This document shows positions 19,163-28,828 of a stretch of 64,000 nt of DNA, in pieces. This DNA is from Candidatus Thiodiazotropha sp. (ex Myrtea sp. 'scaly one' KF741663) (GTDB lineage: Bacteria > Pseudomonadota > Gammaproteobacteria > Chromatiales > Chromatiaceae). The notes under the pieces were generated by a model that saw only the letters and a program-made list of their open reading frames with translations, was not told the DNA's origin and did no database searches. The translations under genes and the position numbers were made by a program. How positions within the stretch are numbered: the first letter of the stretch is position 1; every line of letters begins with the position of its first letter. The DNA is taken from contig JAHXIQ010000004.1 of the NCBI GenBank assembly GCA_025655555.1, positions 428,965 through 492,964 of the forward strand, given 5' to 3'.

Positions 19163-21799
19163 CTACTCGGACATTCTCTCTGTAACGGCCTGTTTCAGGC
19201 ACTCAAGTTGAGTTTCATCGAGGATTGGATTGTTTTCCCGGTCAGTGATGAAAAAGATATCTTCAACCTCTGCGCCGAGTGTTGTGATCTTGGCGTGTTG
19301 CAGTCGGATCTGACAGCTGGCGAAGGCCTGCCCAACATCGGAGAGAAGTCCTGGCCTGTCCAGGGCGATCAATCTCATGGCTGTCCGCTGCAGGTTCGGC
19401 TCCTGGGTGAAGTAGATCTGGGTTGGGGTATCAAAGTGCTTGTGTCTTCTGGGAAGGCTGCGGGTGACATTGAGGGGTTGGTCCCCCTCCTGGATCAGTC
19501 CCTCTCTCAACATCTCGATGATCTCATCCCTGCGTTGCCCAGCTTCAACCGGGCTGCCGTCTTGCTCCAAAACCAGAAAAGAGTTGAGTGAGAAACCTGC
19601 GGAGGTACTCATGACACGGGCGTTGACAATGGAGAGTGCGAGCTGGTCGAGCCGGGTGGTGATGACCGCAAACAGGTTATCCCGATCGATGCCGTAGAAG
19701 AGTACCTCAGTGCCGCCCCGCTTGGCTGTCTGACGTATCTTGAGCAGAGGCAGCTCATGTGCGGGTGTTGCCAGGATCGACTCGGTATGACGTTGGATCG
19801 CATTCGGTGAGTGGGTGAGGAAGTACTCATGGTTGAAGGTGCTCCAGAGCCCCTGTATTGCCTCGCCCCGGAGATTTGTAGACTGCTGTAGATTCCACAT
19901 GGCGGCTTCCTGCTTCTCTTTTACCAGCTCTTCTTGAGCCAGTGGGTTCTCAAGACCCCGCAAGAGAGCGCGTCTGGTGGCAATGTAGAGATCACGCAGC
20001 AAAGAGTCCTTCCAGGAGTTCCAGGCGGCCGGGTTGGTGGCCCGGCTGTCGGCAAAGGTTAGCAGGTAGAGATAGGAGAGGCGGTTGATGTCGCCAACCA
20101 GTGCGGCAAATGCCTGGACCACATCCGGGTCGGTGATGTCTTTGCGTTGTGCCGTCATGGACATGACCAGATGGTTGCGCACCAGCCAGCTCACAAGATG
20201 GCTATCGTATTCGCTCAGGTGGTGTTGATGGCAGAATGTAAACGCATCGATGGCGCCCAGTTCGGAGTGATTGCCTCCCCGGCCTTTGGCGATATCGTGA
20301 AACAGGGCGGCCAGGTAGATCAATTCCTCCTTGGGCAGCGTATTCATCAGCTGTGTGCAGAAGGGGTGTTCCTCCGCATAGACCGGCACTGTCAGTCTGC
20401 GTAGGTTGCGCATGACCATCAGGGTATGCTCATCCACTGTATAGACATGAAAAAGGTCGTACTGCATGAGGCCGACGATACCTTCGAAGGCAGGAATATA
20501 GGCGGCCAATACCCCATAAACGTTCATGCGACGCATGGCGCGGGTGATCCCAATGGGTTGGCGCAGAATCTCCATAAAAAGACGCTGGGCACGAATATCC
20601 TGACGAAATTGCTCATCCATAAGGTAGGTATGGCTGCGTATCAGGCGGATTGTGCTTGCTCTTACTCCCTTGAGCTTGGGATTTTCCTGCAGGATGAGGA
20701 AGAGTTCTAGCAGTGCGGTGGGGGTTTCTTCAAAGACCTGATCGTGGGTGACTTCCAGAAAGTTGCTGCGGCTTTGGAATCGCTGGTTAATTGCTGTTGG
20801 ATCACCAAGTTCATCTTTCAGAAGGATCTTCTCCTGGAAATGCTGTAGCAGCATCTCATTGAGCCGGCTCAGTTCCATCACGGTGCGGTAGTAGTCCCGC
20901 ATGAAGCACTCGACAGCCAGATTGGCATAGTCGTTGTCATAACCCAGTTGGGATGCGAGCGTTCGTTGATGGTCGAAGAGCAGCCGGTCGTCGTGTTTTT
21001 CATTCAGCAGGTGGAGGGCAAAGCGCACCCGCCATAAATGGTTCTGACCGTCAATCAGGGTTTTGTGCTCGGCTTCAGTGAGGAATCCGTGAACCACCAA
21101 ATCGTGGAGATTTTTAATTCTGAAGTGGCGTTTTGCGACCCATCCGATGGTCTGAATATCTCTAAGTCCCCCGGGACTCTCCTTGATGTTGGGTTCAAGG
21201 TTGCTGATGCTGTTGTCATGTTTGGCGTGGCGTTGTATCTGCTCTTGCCATTTTGCTTCGAAGAAGTCATGACTGTTCCACATGTGGTCAGACCCGGTAG
21301 CCTCCAACATGGTCTCAAAAAGAGGTCTGGACCCGGCCAGATGACGGGACTCGACAAGATTGGTGATAACGGTGATGTCCTGTGATGCCGCCTGTACGCA
21401 GTCATCGATGGTACGTACGCTATGCCCGACATCCAGGCCGATATCCCAGAGCAAAGTCAGCAACTGCTCAAGGCGGTTTTTGAAGGCGTCGAAGTTCTCC
21501 TCACTGCTGAGCAGGATCAGGAGATCAATATCGGAGCGGGGATGCAGTTCTCCCCGACCGTAACCACCGACGGCCACCAGTGCTGCTTCTGTTGAGTCTG
21601 CAAATTGTTGTTGCCAGGCCCGCTTGAGTATCTCATCAACCAGACTGGCCCGTTCAGTGACGAGCTGACTGGTAGGAATTAACCCGGTAGCAAAGCGCTC
21701 CTTGAGTGTTTCTGTGTAGTGTTTCAGGTAGGTTTTGCATGGCTGGATCGGAGAGGTGCCAGGCGTAAATGCCTCGTTGAGCGCAGCGTTATCGATCAT
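19163..21799 (-). CDS. glnD: [Protein-PII] uridylyltransferase/uridylyl-removing enzyme
   Basis: Nitrogen-status sensor that uridylylates PII when glutamine is low and deuridylylates it when high. At 878 residues it has the normal length. The nucleotidyltransferase motif GGYGRGE (78-84) is followed by the metal-binding SDIDLL (D90, D92). A GlnD-specific helical region precedes the HD phosphohydrolase domain near residue 500 (LFHDIAKGRGGNH). Two ACT domains form the C-terminus, the glutamine sensors, the last including RLIALDRPGLLSDVGQAF. The gene starts 18 bases after map, so map-glnD is likely one operon, a common gammaproteobacterial pairing. Confidence 0.97.
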   Translation of the reverse strand: MIDNAALNEAFTPGTSPIQPCKTYLKHYTETLKERFATGLIPTSQLVTERASLVDEILKRAWQQQFADSTEAALVAVGGYGRGELHPRSDIDLLILLSSEENFDAFKNRLEQLLTLLWDIGLDVGHSVRTIDDCVQAASQDITVITNLVESRHLAGSRPLFETMLEATGSDHMWNSHDFFEAKWQEQIQRHAKHDNSISNLEPNIKESPGGLRDIQTIGWVAKRHFRIKNLHDLVVHGFLTEAEHKTLIDGQNHLWRVRFALHLLNEKHDDRLLFDHQRTLASQLGYDNDYANLAVECFMRDYYRTVMELSRLNEMLLQHFQEKILLKDELGDPTAINQRFQSRSNFLEVTHDQVFEETPTALLELFLILQENPKLKGVRASTIRLIRSHTYLMDEQFRQDIRAQRLFMEILRQPIGITRAMRRMNVYGVLAAYIPAFEGIVGLMQYDLFHVYTVDEHTLMVMRNLRRLTVPVYAEEHPFCTQLMNTLPKEELIYLAALFHDIAKGRGGNHSELGAIDAFTFCHQHHLSEYDSHLVSWLVRNHLVMSMTAQRKDITDPDVVQAFAALVGDINRLSYLYLLTFADSRATNPAAWNSWKDSLLRDLYIATRRALLRGLENPLAQEELVKEKQEAAMWNLQQSTNLRGEAIQGLWSTFNHEYFLTHSPNAIQRHTESILATPAHELPLLKIRQTAKRGGTEVLFYGIDRDNLFAVITTRLDQLALSIVNARVMSTSAGFSLNSFLVLEQDGSPVEAGQRRDEIIEMLREGLIQEGDQPLNVTRSLPRRHKHFDTPTQIYFTQEPNLQRTAMRLIALDRPGLLSDVGQAFASCQIRLQHAKITTLGAEVEDIFFITDRENNPILDETQLECLKQAVTERMSE

Positions 21800-21817
21800 C
21801 TTGGAGGTCCAGGCAGC

Positions 21818-22594
21818 CTAAGAAATGAGATGCGTTTCTTCTTTGCGCAAGGTCAGTACTTCATAAGCGTCGTCGGTGACCAACAATGTATGCTCATACT
21901 GGGCGGAGAGGCTGCGATCTTTAGTGACCACTGTCCAGCCATCGGGCTTGAGTTTGACTTGCTGCTTGCCTGCATTGACCATCGGCTCGATGGTAAAGCA
22001 CATGCCGGGCTGCAGGACCAGGCCGGTACCTGGCGTGCCGTAATGGAGTATCTGCGGATCCTCGTGAAACTCTCGCCCGATACCGTGCCCGCAATACTCC
22101 CTGACGACGGAATAGTGATGCGCTTCCACAAAGGTCTGGATGGCGTGGCCAATGTCGCCCAGCCTGCAGCCCGGTTTTACCTGTTCGATACCGATCCAGA
22201 GCGCTTTTTGAGTCACATCCATCAGACGATTCGCCAGGATGGAGGGCTGACCGACAACGAACATTTTACTGGTGTCGCCGTGATAACCGTCTTTGATAAC
22301 AGTGATGTCAATGTTGACAATATCCCCTTTTTTCAGTGACTTCTCAGTGGGGATGCCGTGGCAGACGACCTGATTGACCGAGGTGCAGATGGATTTGGGA
22401 AAACCACGGTAGTTGAGTGGCGCCGGAATGGCTTTTTGTACGTTGACAATATGGTCGTGACAGATGCGATCGAGCTCCAGCGTGGTGATGCCGGCCACGA
22501 CATGAGGCTCGATAATCTCCAGCACTTCGGCTGCCAGGCGGCCGGCAATGCGCATTTTTTCGATCTCATCTGCAGTTTTTATTGTGGCGCTCAT
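21818..22594 (-). CDS. map: Methionine aminopeptidase, type I
   Basis: Removes the N-terminal methionine from nascent proteins. 258 residues, normal for type Ia. Metal ligands lie in NIDITVIKDGYHGDTSKMF (two Asp), GHGIGREFHEDP (His), FTIEPMV (Glu) and near the C-terminus in QYEHTLLVTD (Glu). The substrate-side histidine is in VVCHGIPTE. The gene is divergent from rpsB with about 250 bases between the starts, the conserved map/rpsB arrangement in which both serve translation. glnD follows after 18 bases. Confidence 0.97.
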   Translation of the reverse strand: MSATIKTADEIEKMRIAGRLAAEVLEIIEPHVVAGITTLELDRICHDHIVNVQKAIPAPLNYRGFPKSICTSVNQVVCHGIPTEKSLKKGDIVNIDITVIKDGYHGDTSKMFVVGQPSILANRLMDVTQKALWIGIEQVKPGCRLGDIGHAIQTFVEAHHYSVVREYCGHGIGREFHEDPQILHYGTPGTGLVLQPGMCFTIEPMVNAGKQQVKLKPDGWTVVTKDRSLSAQYEHTLLVTDDAYEVLTLRKEETHLIS

Positions 22595-22647
22595 GTGAAA
22601 TCGCTTGAAATTCCGGGAGGTTGAAGGGTTTGGAGGGTGATAAGCGT

Positions 22648-22676
22648 TTGTCGCATCAAGCTGCTTATGGTATAAA
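22648..22676 (+). promoter_or_regulatory. Predicted sigma-70 promoter for rpsB-tsf
   Basis: TTGTCG at 22648-22653, a 17-base spacer, then TATAAA at 22671-22676 preceded by TGG (extended -10). Transcription would start near 22683 and give a leader of about 160 bases before rpsB. In E. coli a long rpsB leader is where S2 represses its own operon; whether this leader folds the same way was not tested. Confidence 0.65.
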
Positions 22677-22845
22677 ACGCCCCGCTGAATCGCAATCGGT
22701 TCAGAAATTCAAAGCCACCGTACGAACAGGGTTTGTCGGCGGCAAAATACACACACATATCGGCACGTGGGCCCGGGTGCCTTCGCTAGAAGGTCGGACC
22801 ATGGGATATGTGGAGGTTAAAACCCGATACAATCAGGAGTCACTC

Positions 22846-23595
22846 ATGAGTGAAGTATCTATGCGCCAGATGCTAGAGGCTGGCGTGCATTTCGGACATC
22901 AGACCCGTTACTGGAATCCCAAGATGGGTTCCTACATCTTCGGTCATCGCAACAAGATTCACATCGTCAATCTGGAGAAGACCCTCCCGCTGTTCAAGGA
23001 AGCCATGAATTTCATTGGCTCTCTTTCTGCCAATGGCGGCAAAGTGCTGTTTGTGGGTACCAAGCGAGCTGCACAGACAGCAATCCGTGAAGAGGCAGAA
23101 CGTTGTGGCATGCCTTTCGTCAACCATCGCTGGTTGGGTGGCATGCTGACCAACTTCAAGACCATCAAACAGTCTATCAAGCGCCTGAAGGAGCTTGAAT
23201 CAATGTTTGAGGATGGCAGTGTCGAGCAGCGTTTCAATAAAAAAGAGGCTCTGGGGTTGAGTCGCGAACTCGAAAAGCTCGAGCGCAGCCTGGGCGGCAT
23301 CAAGAACATGAATGGCTTGCCCGATGCCTTGTTTATTATCGATGTGGGTCATGAGAAAAACGGCGTAGCAGAAGCCCGCAAACTGGGTATTCCTGTCATT
23401 GGTGTGGTAGATACCAATAATGAGCCTGACGATATCGATTACGTAATTCCAGGGAATGACGATGCCATTCGCGCCATCCAGCTCTATGTACAGGGCGCTT
23501 CGGCAGCCATTCTTGAGGGTCGGGCCAGTGCAGCCCAGACCGTCGGTGGCGGCACGGGTGAGGAGTTTGTTGAGGTAGCGGAAGACGCTTCCTGA
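22846..23595 (+). CDS. rpsB: Small ribosomal subunit protein uS2
   Basis: 249 residues from ATG 22846 ([20 protein letters not shown]), with CAGGAG about 8 bases upstream. In-frame codons further upstream are not part of S2, which starts with this conserved block. Other S2 signatures are [13 protein letters not shown] and [16 protein letters not shown]2 sits on the 30S back near the mRNA exit and binds late in assembly. tsf follows 107 bases later with an attenuator-like hairpin between them, as in E. coli. Confidence 0.97.
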   Translation: MSEVSMRQMLEAGVHFGHQTRYWNPKMGSYIFGHRNKIHIVNLEKTLPLFKEAMNFIGSLSANGGKVLFVGTKRAAQTAIREEAERCGMPFVNHRWLGGMLTNFKTIKQSIKRLKELESMFEDGSVEQRFNKKEALGLSRELEKLERSLGGIKNMNGLPDALFIIDVGHEKNGVAEARKLGIPVIGVVDTNNEPDDIDYVIPGNDDAIRAIQLYVQGASAAILEGRASAAQTVGGGTGEEFVEVAEDAS

Positions 23596-23629
23596 TCGGC
23601 TCGTCTTGAATATCTAAGAGTAAAGAGTG

Positions 23630-23664
23630 GGCCGGACATCGGTATCATACTGAATCCGGCCTTT
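23630..23664 (+). terminator. Attenuator-like hairpin between rpsB and tsf
   Basis: GGCCGGA (23630-23636) and TCCGGCC (23655-23661) form a 7-bp GC-rich stem with an 18-base loop, followed by a short TTT run. The short U-tract suggests partial termination, which would lower tsf relative to rpsB transcription. Confidence 0.6.
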
Positions 23665-23702
23665 CCCGTTTACAGATTGAGAAACACAGAAGGTAATTAG
23701 TC

Positions 23703-24587
23703 ATGGCGATTACAGCCGCTCTGGTGAAGGAACTGCGCGAGCGTACCGGCGCAGGTATGATGGAGTGCAAGAAGGCACTGGTTGAGACCGATGGCGATAT
23801 CAATGTCGCGATCGAAAATATGCGTAAATCAGGCCAGGCCAAAGCTGCCAAGAAGGCAGGCCGCATTGCCGCGGAAGGTGTGATTGTGCTCAGTTTCAAT
23901 ACTGACAGCAGCCAGGCCTCCATGGTTGAGGTCAATTGCGAAACCGATTTTGTCGGCAAGGATGACAATTTCACCTCCTTTGCAGGGGCCGTAGCAGACC
24001 GGGTTCTGGCCGGTGGTGCCGATGATGTCCCCGCATTGATGGAGTTGTCTCTGCATGAGGGTGAAGATACCACTGTCAATCAGGCACGTGAGGCACTGAT
24101 CTCCAAGCTTGGCGAGAATATGAATGTGCGCCGTTTTGCCCGTTTCGAGGCCAATGGCGGCAAGCTCATCAGTTACCGTCATGGTGTCAGAATCGGTGTG
24201 GTGCTGGAGCTGGAAGGTGGTGATGATGAGTTGGGCAAGGATCTGGCGATGCACATTGCAGCAACCAATCCGGTCTGTCTCTCCGAAGAGGAGATGCCGC
24301 AGGACCTGCTCGATAAAGAGCGTGAGATCGTTACTGCGCAGGCCAAGGAGAGTGGCAAGCCGGATAACATCATCGAGAAGATGGTGGATGGCCGTATGCG
24401 TAAGTTCCTGGCTGAGAACACCTTGCTGGGACAGGCTTTCGTGAAGGATCCGGACACCACAGTGGCCAAGCTGCTTAAAAGTCGGGATGCCAAGCTGGCC
24501 CAGTACAAGCGATTCGAGGTTGGCGAAGGTATCGAGAAGAAGCAAGAGAACTTCGCTGAGGAAGTCATGGCTCAGGCGAAGATGTAA
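23703..24587 (+). CDS. tsf: Elongation factor Ts
   Basis: Guanine-nucleotide exchange factor for EF-Tu. 294 residues. The N-terminal UBA-like domain starts [20 protein letters not shown], whose TGAGMM-C-K signature is diagnostic, and the core carries [14 protein letters not shown], which inserts into EF-Tu. AGAAGG lies about 8 bases before ATG 23703. It follows rpsB and its hairpin; pyrH begins 108 bases downstream and may have its own promoter. Confidence 0.97.
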   Translation: MAITAALVKELRERTGAGMMECKKALVETDGDINVAIENMRKSGQAKAAKKAGRIAAEGVIVLSFNTDSSQASMVEVNCETDFVGKDDNFTSFAGAVADRVLAGGADDVPALMELSLHEGEDTTVNQAREALISKLGENMNVRRFARFEANGGKLISYRHGVRIGVVLELEGGDDELGKDLAMHIAATNPVCLSEEEMPQDLLDKEREIVTAQAKESGKPDNIIEKMVDGRMRKFLAENTLLGQAFVKDPDTTVAKLLKSRDAKLAQYKRFEVGEGIEKKQENFAEEVMAQAKM

Positions 24588-24631
24588 CTCGTATGGCCAG
24601 GGAAGGCCGTGAAAACTGATCCTACGACAAC

Positions 24632-24660
24632 AAGACCTTATTCTCACGACCGTTTATAAT
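24632..24660 (+). promoter_or_regulatory. Possible promoter ahead of pyrH
   Basis: A perfect TATAAT at 24655-24660, with a weak -35 candidate AAGACC at 24632-24637 (17-base spacing). The start site would be about 30 bases before pyrH. The -35 match is poor, so this is tentative. Confidence 0.4.
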
Positions 24661-24695
24661 CACGCAAAACCCATAACACCAGAGAATCTCAGTCA

Positions 24696-25418
24696 ATGAC
24701 CCAACTGATCGGCCAACGCATCCTGCTCAAACTCAGCGGCGAGGCATTGATGGGTGATGACGACTTCGGTATCAATCCCGAGATTCTCCAGCGGGTGGCC
24801 GGAGAGATCCGTGACCTGGTGAGCGCGGGTATACAGATAGGCTTGGTTATCGGTGGCGGCAATATCTTTCGTGGTGCCGGATTGGCTCAGGGCGGTTTCG
24901 ATCGGGTGCGCGGCGATCACATGGGCATGCTGGCGACAGTGATGAATTCCCTCGCCATGCAGGATGCCCTCGACCGTATTGAGGTGTCTTCCATCGTGAT
25001 GTCTGCGCTGGAGATGCCGGATGTCTGTGATCGATTTACGGCGCGGGATGCGCGTCGACTGCTGTCAGAGGGGAAAGTCGTCATTCTGGCGGCGGGTACC
25101 GGTAATCCCTACTTTACAACCGACTCGGCAGCCAGTCTCCGCGCTGTCGAAATCAATGCCGATCTGATGATCAAAGCGACCAAAGTCAATGGCGTCTATT
25201 CTGCGGATCCAGTGAAAGATCCTCAAGCGGTCTTCTATCCGACGCTTACCTACGACAGGGTATTGGCGGAAAACCTGCAGGTGATGGATGCAACGGCCAT
25301 CGTGCTGTGCAGGGATAATGGCATGCCGTTGCGTATTATGAATGTTAATGATCCGGGTGCTCTCATGCGTTTGGTGCGTGGTGAGGCCATCGGTTCTCTG
25401 GTGGAAAAGGGCGACTGA
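24696..25418 (+). CDS. pyrH: UMP kinase
   Basis: Phosphorylates UMP to UDP in pyrimidine synthesis. It has the amino-acid-kinase fold, is hexameric in relatives, and is usually GTP-activated and UTP-inhibited. 240 residues. Signatures: [11 protein letters not shown] at the N-terminus, [10 protein letters not shown] for the phosphate loop, [11 protein letters not shown] for substrate binding, and a C-terminal [13 protein letters not shown]. frr starts directly after it (ATG 25420, one base beyond the stop), so the two are translationally coupled. Confidence 0.97.
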   Translation: MTQLIGQRILLKLSGEALMGDDDFGINPEILQRVAGEIRDLVSAGIQIGLVIGGGNIFRGAGLAQGGFDRVRGDHMGMLATVMNSLAMQDALDRIEVSSIVMSALEMPDVCDRFTARDARRLLSEGKVVILAAGTGNPYFTTDSAASLRAVEINADLMIKATKVNGVYSADPVKDPQAVFYPTLTYDRVLAENLQVMDATAIVLCRDNGMPLRIMNVNDPGALMRLVRGEAIGSLVEKGD

Positions 25419-25419
25419 G

Positions 25420-25977
25420 ATGATCGACGATATCAAAACCGACGCGGCGACCCGTATGGGTAAGAGTGTGGAATCCCTGGTGCATGAGTTGGCCAAGGTG
25501 CGTACAGGCAGGGCACACGCCAGTCTATTGGATCACATCCGTGTGGATTATTACGGTTCCGAGGTGCCTCTCAGTCAGGTAGCGAATATCAATACCGAAG
25601 ATGCCCGCACCCTGACTGTCACGCCTTGGGAAAAGACCATGGTGGCGCCAATAGAAAAAGCGATCATGACCTCTGATCTCGGCCTCAATCCCATGAGTGC
25701 GGGTACCGTGATTCGCGTACCCATGCCGGCACTGACCGAGGAGCGGCGCAAGGATCTCATTCGTGTGGTACGACATGAGGCCGAAGGTGCGAAAGTGGCT
25801 GTGCGTAATATTCGGCGGGATGCCAATCACGATCTCAAGGAACTGGTCAAAGACAAGGTGATCTCAGAAGATGACGAGCGTCGCGGTCAGGAGATCATTC
25901 AGAATCTGACCGATCAGCATATCAAGGAGATCGATGAGGTGCTGGGTGAGAAAGAGAAGGACCTGATGGAGATCTGA
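25420..25977 (+). CDS. frr: Ribosome recycling factor
   Basis: Splits post-termination ribosomes with EF-G. 185 residues from ATG 25420; an in-frame start at 25342 lies inside pyrH and adds a non-family leader, so I reject it. Family features are [15 protein letters not shown] and the domain-II hinge region with [16 protein letters not shown]. The C-terminal helix ([16 protein letters not shown]) is normal. The start lies within two bases of the pyrH stop. The pyrH-frr pair is conserved in most bacteria. Confidence 0.97.
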   Translation: MIDDIKTDAATRMGKSVESLVHELAKVRTGRAHASLLDHIRVDYYGSEVPLSQVANINTEDARTLTVTPWEKTMVAPIEKAIMTSDLGLNPMSAGTVIRVPMPALTEERRKDLIRVVRHEAEGAKVAVRNIRRDANHDLKELVKDKVISEDDERRGQEIIQNLTDQHIKEIDEVLGEKEKDLMEI

Positions 25978-26023
25978 TCTTCAGGTTCACTGTGATCACT
26001 TCATTCACACACCATCATTCAAC

Positions 26024-26794
26024 ATGACACACGGGAAGTCTCAGGAACCCGAATCGGATGACACGAGACTGCCGCGACATATTGCGGTGATCATGGACGG
26101 TAATGGCCGTTGGGCGAAGCGGAGAGGCTTGCCACGTTATGCCGGCCATCCAGTTGGTGTAGAAGCAGTACGCCGGATTGTGGAGGCCTGTGTGGATCGC
26201 GGTATCTCCGTCCTCACCCTGTTTGCCTTCAGCAGCGAGAACTGGCGTCGTCCTCAGAAAGAGGTCAGCCTGATCATGGATCTCTTCATCCGTTCACTCA
26301 AAAAAGAAGCGCGCAGACTACATCGAAATGGTGTCAGATTGCGAGTGATCGGAGATCGTGCCGCATTTTCCGACAAGCTGCAGCGCCAGATTGGTGAAGT
26401 CGAGGCACTGACTGCTGAGAACTCAGGGCTTGTGCTGCAAGTTGCTGCCAATTACGGGGGGCGCTGGGATATCACACAAGCAGCCAGACAGATGGCTGAG
26501 AAAGTGCAGGCCGGCGAGATAGACCCTGAGCAGATCGACGAGTCGATGCTTGAAGATGCACTCTCTTTTGCCGATCTAGACGAGCCTGATCTCTTTATAC
26601 GTACCGGTGGAGAGAAGCGCATCAGCAACTTTCTGCTATGGCAATGCGCCTATACCGAGCTCTATTTTACCGATATTCTCTGGCCGGATTTTGACGGCGC
26701 TGCGCTGGATGCCGCGCTGACGGACTTCACCAACAGGCAGCGACGTTTCGGCCGCACCGGTGAGCAGGTCCAGGACCAGGCTGAGGCATCCTGA
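26024..26794 (+). CDS. uppS: Undecaprenyl diphosphate synthase (cis-prenyltransferase)
   Basis: Makes the C55 lipid carrier for peptidoglycan and surface polysaccharides, including that of the nearby island. 256 residues. The catalytic Asp is in HIAVIMDGNGRWAKRRGL. Other signatures are FAFSSENWRRP and the C-terminal RTGGEKRISNFLLWQCAYTE, where the Arg and Ser bind the diphosphate. The first ~12 residues are poorly conserved, so the exact start could shift slightly. cdsA starts seven bases after its stop. Confidence 0.96.
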   Translation: MTHGKSQEPESDDTRLPRHIAVIMDGNGRWAKRRGLPRYAGHPVGVEAVRRIVEACVDRGISVLTLFAFSSENWRRPQKEVSLIMDLFIRSLKKEARRLHRNGVRLRVIGDRAAFSDKLQRQIGEVEALTAENSGLVLQVAANYGGRWDITQAARQMAEKVQAGEIDPEQIDESMLEDALSFADLDEPDLFIRTGGEKRISNFLLWQCAYTELYFTDILWPDFDGAALDAALTDFTNRQRRFGRTGEQVQDQAEAS

Positions 26795-26801
26795 AGCTGC
26801 C

Positions 26802-27623
26802 ATGTTGAAGCAGCGCGTTATCACAGCACTTATCCTGGCGCCACTGGTTATTACCACGGTGTGGCTACTGCCGACTGACATCGTAGCGCTCTTGTTGGCG
26901 CTGGTGGTTGGTTTCGGTGCAAGGGAGTGGGCAATGCTGAGTGGTATCTCCCAAAAGGCCGGTCAATGGCTCTATACCCTGTTCGTACTCCTGGTGATGC
27001 TTTGTGTCTATCTCTTTCTGCCTCCAGCCTGGGTTTTTGGGGTGATTGGACTCAGTGTGCTGTGGTGGCTGTTGGCACTTTATCGTCTGAGTCGCTATCA
27101 AGGTGAGGGCGAACGCCCAGGTTTTGAACCGTTGCGCGTGCTTGAAGGACTCGTGGTATTGGTGCCGGCCTGGTTATCACTGGTCGTCATTCACCGGACC
27201 CCGGAGAATGGTCCGATACTGCTGCTGTTTCTTCTGATTCTGATCTGGAGCGCGGACGTGGGTGCATACTTCGCAGGTCATCGCTGGGGTAAAAACAAGC
27301 TGGCACCCCAAGTAAGCCCCGGCAAGACACGAGAGGGAGTTTACGGGGCGATGGCCAGTGCGCTCTTGTGTGGACTGTTTCTGGTTTGGTGGTTTGATAC
27401 AAGGCTCTATCAGGCGCCACTGATTTTGATGTTGTGCCTGGTGACTATGTTGTTCTCTGTGGTCGGTGATCTATTCGAGAGCCTGTTGAAAAGGCGGCAA
27501 GGGATGAAAGACAGTGGCATGTTGCTGCCGGGACATGGCGGAATGTTGGATAGGATCGACAGTCTGACCGCAGCGGCCCCTGTTTTTCTGCTGGGTCTGA
27601 TGCTATTCGGAGAGGCCGGATGA
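26802..27623 (+). CDS. cdsA: Phosphatidate cytidylyltransferase
   Basis: Forms CDP-diacylglycerol, the precursor of all phospholipids, in the inner membrane. 273 residues from ATG 26802, which gives the expected start [16 protein letters not shown]; an earlier in-frame codon at 26760 lies inside uppS. There are about eight membrane segments. The C-terminal CDP-alcohol-type signature is visible as [20 protein letters not shown] followed by [12 protein letters not shown], with its conserved Asp and Lys. Its TGA overlaps the dxr ATG in an ATGA. Confidence 0.96.
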   Translation: MLKQRVITALILAPLVITTVWLLPTDIVALLLALVVGFGAREWAMLSGISQKAGQWLYTLFVLLVMLCVYLFLPPAWVFGVIGLSVLWWLLALYRLSRYQGEGERPGFEPLRVLEGLVVLVPAWLSLVVIHRTPENGPILLLFLLILIWSADVGAYFAGHRWGKNKLAPQVSPGKTREGVYGAMASALLCGLFLVWWFDTRLYQAPLILMLCLVTMLFSVVGDLFESLLKRRQGMKDSGMLLPGHGGMLDRIDSLTAAAPVFLLGLMLFGEAG

Positions 27624-28798
27624 AAGGGATCACCGTACTGGGTTCCACCGGTTCCATCGGTGTCAGTACCCTGGATGTCATTGCCCGCCATCCCGATAAA
27701 TATCGGGTCGAGGCGCTCACTGCCAACAGTGATGTGGATGGGTTGCTTGAGCAGTGCCAGCGGTTCAGACCCAAAGTGGCTGTTATGGCCGACGAGCAGT
27801 CGGGTCGGCACCTGGCCAAGGCCTTAAGCGAAAAAGGTATTCCCACAGAGGTGCTTTGTGGTCTGCGTGGCCTTGAGACAGCTGCCGCCATGCCTGATGC
27901 AGACTATGTGATGGCAGCCATCGTCGGCGCCGCCGGTCTGCTACCGGCCCTCGCCGCGGTACGTGCGGGTAAACGCGTGCTGCTGGCCAATAAAGAGGCA
28001 CTGGTGGTCGCCGGGCGGCTGTTCATGCAGGAGGCTGAAGCCCATGGGGCGGAAATCCTGCCTATCGACAGCGAACATAACGCGGTTTTCCAATGCATGC
28101 CATCGGATGGGGGCCGCGATCTTGAGGTGCGTGGAGTCAAGCGTATTCTGCTGACGGCATCGGGTGGCCCCTTCCGAACAACACCTATGACGGCGTTAAA
28201 ATCGGTGACACCAGACCAGGCCTGTGCTCACCCAAATTGGGAGATGGGACGTAAGATCTCGGTGGATTCCGCCACCATGATGAACAAGGGGCTGGAAGTG
28301 ATCGAGGCCCATTGGCTGTTTCATGCCGAGCCTGAGAAGATTCAGGTCGTTTTGCATCCACAGAGTGTGATCCACTCCATGGTGGAGTACATTGATGGTT
28401 CGGTACTTGCCCAGTTGGGGAATCCCGATATGCGGACTCCCATCGCCCATGCCCTGGCCTGGCCGGATCGTATTGAATCCGGCGTGGGGAGCCTCGATCT
28501 GTTCCAGGTCGCCCAGCTCGATTTCGAGGCGCCTGACCTGCAGCGCTTTCCCTGCTTGCGTCTGGCGTTTGAAGCGATCGAAGCGGGAGGCACGGCACCG
28601 GCGATTCTCAATGCCGCCAACGAGGTGGCTGTAGCTGCCTTTCTCGCTGAACGACTTCGGTTTACGGATATCTCAGTGGTGGTGGACGAGACTTTGCAAC
28701 GGTTGCCGACAGGTAAGGTTGATAGCCTCGATGGACTGCTGAGAATCGATGCAGAGACCCGTGGTGTCGCGGAACAAGTGGCCCTGAGCAGGGTCTGA
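27620..28798 (+). CDS. dxr: 1-deoxy-D-xylulose 5-phosphate reductoisomerase
   Basis: NADPH-dependent second step of the MEP isoprenoid pathway, giving 2-C-methylerythritol 4-phosphate. 392 residues. The NADPH motif [14 protein letters not shown] is at the N-terminus, [12 protein letters not shown] follows, and the metal/substrate site is in [14 protein letters not shown]. The flexible active-site loop is near LTASGGPFR. The 4-base overlap with cdsA and the functional link to uppS indicate a common transcript. Confidence 0.97.
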   Translation: MKGITVLGSTGSIGVSTLDVIARHPDKYRVEALTANSDVDGLLEQCQRFRPKVAVMADEQSGRHLAKALSEKGIPTEVLCGLRGLETAAAMPDADYVMAAIVGAAGLLPALAAVRAGKRVLLANKEALVVAGRLFMQEAEAHGAEILPIDSEHNAVFQCMPSDGGRDLEVRGVKRILLTASGGPFRTTPMTALKSVTPDQACAHPNWEMGRKISVDSATMMNKGLEVIEAHWLFHAEPEKIQVVLHPQSVIHSMVEYIDGSVLAQLGNPDMRTPIAHALAWPDRIESGVGSLDLFQVAQLDFEAPDLQRFPCLRLAFEAIEAGGTAPAILNAANEVAVAAFLAERLRFTDISVVVDETLQRLPTGKVDSLDGLLRIDAETRGVAEQVALSRV

Positions 28799-28828
28799 AA
28801 AAGGGTTAACCGGAAATATTCTGATTCT

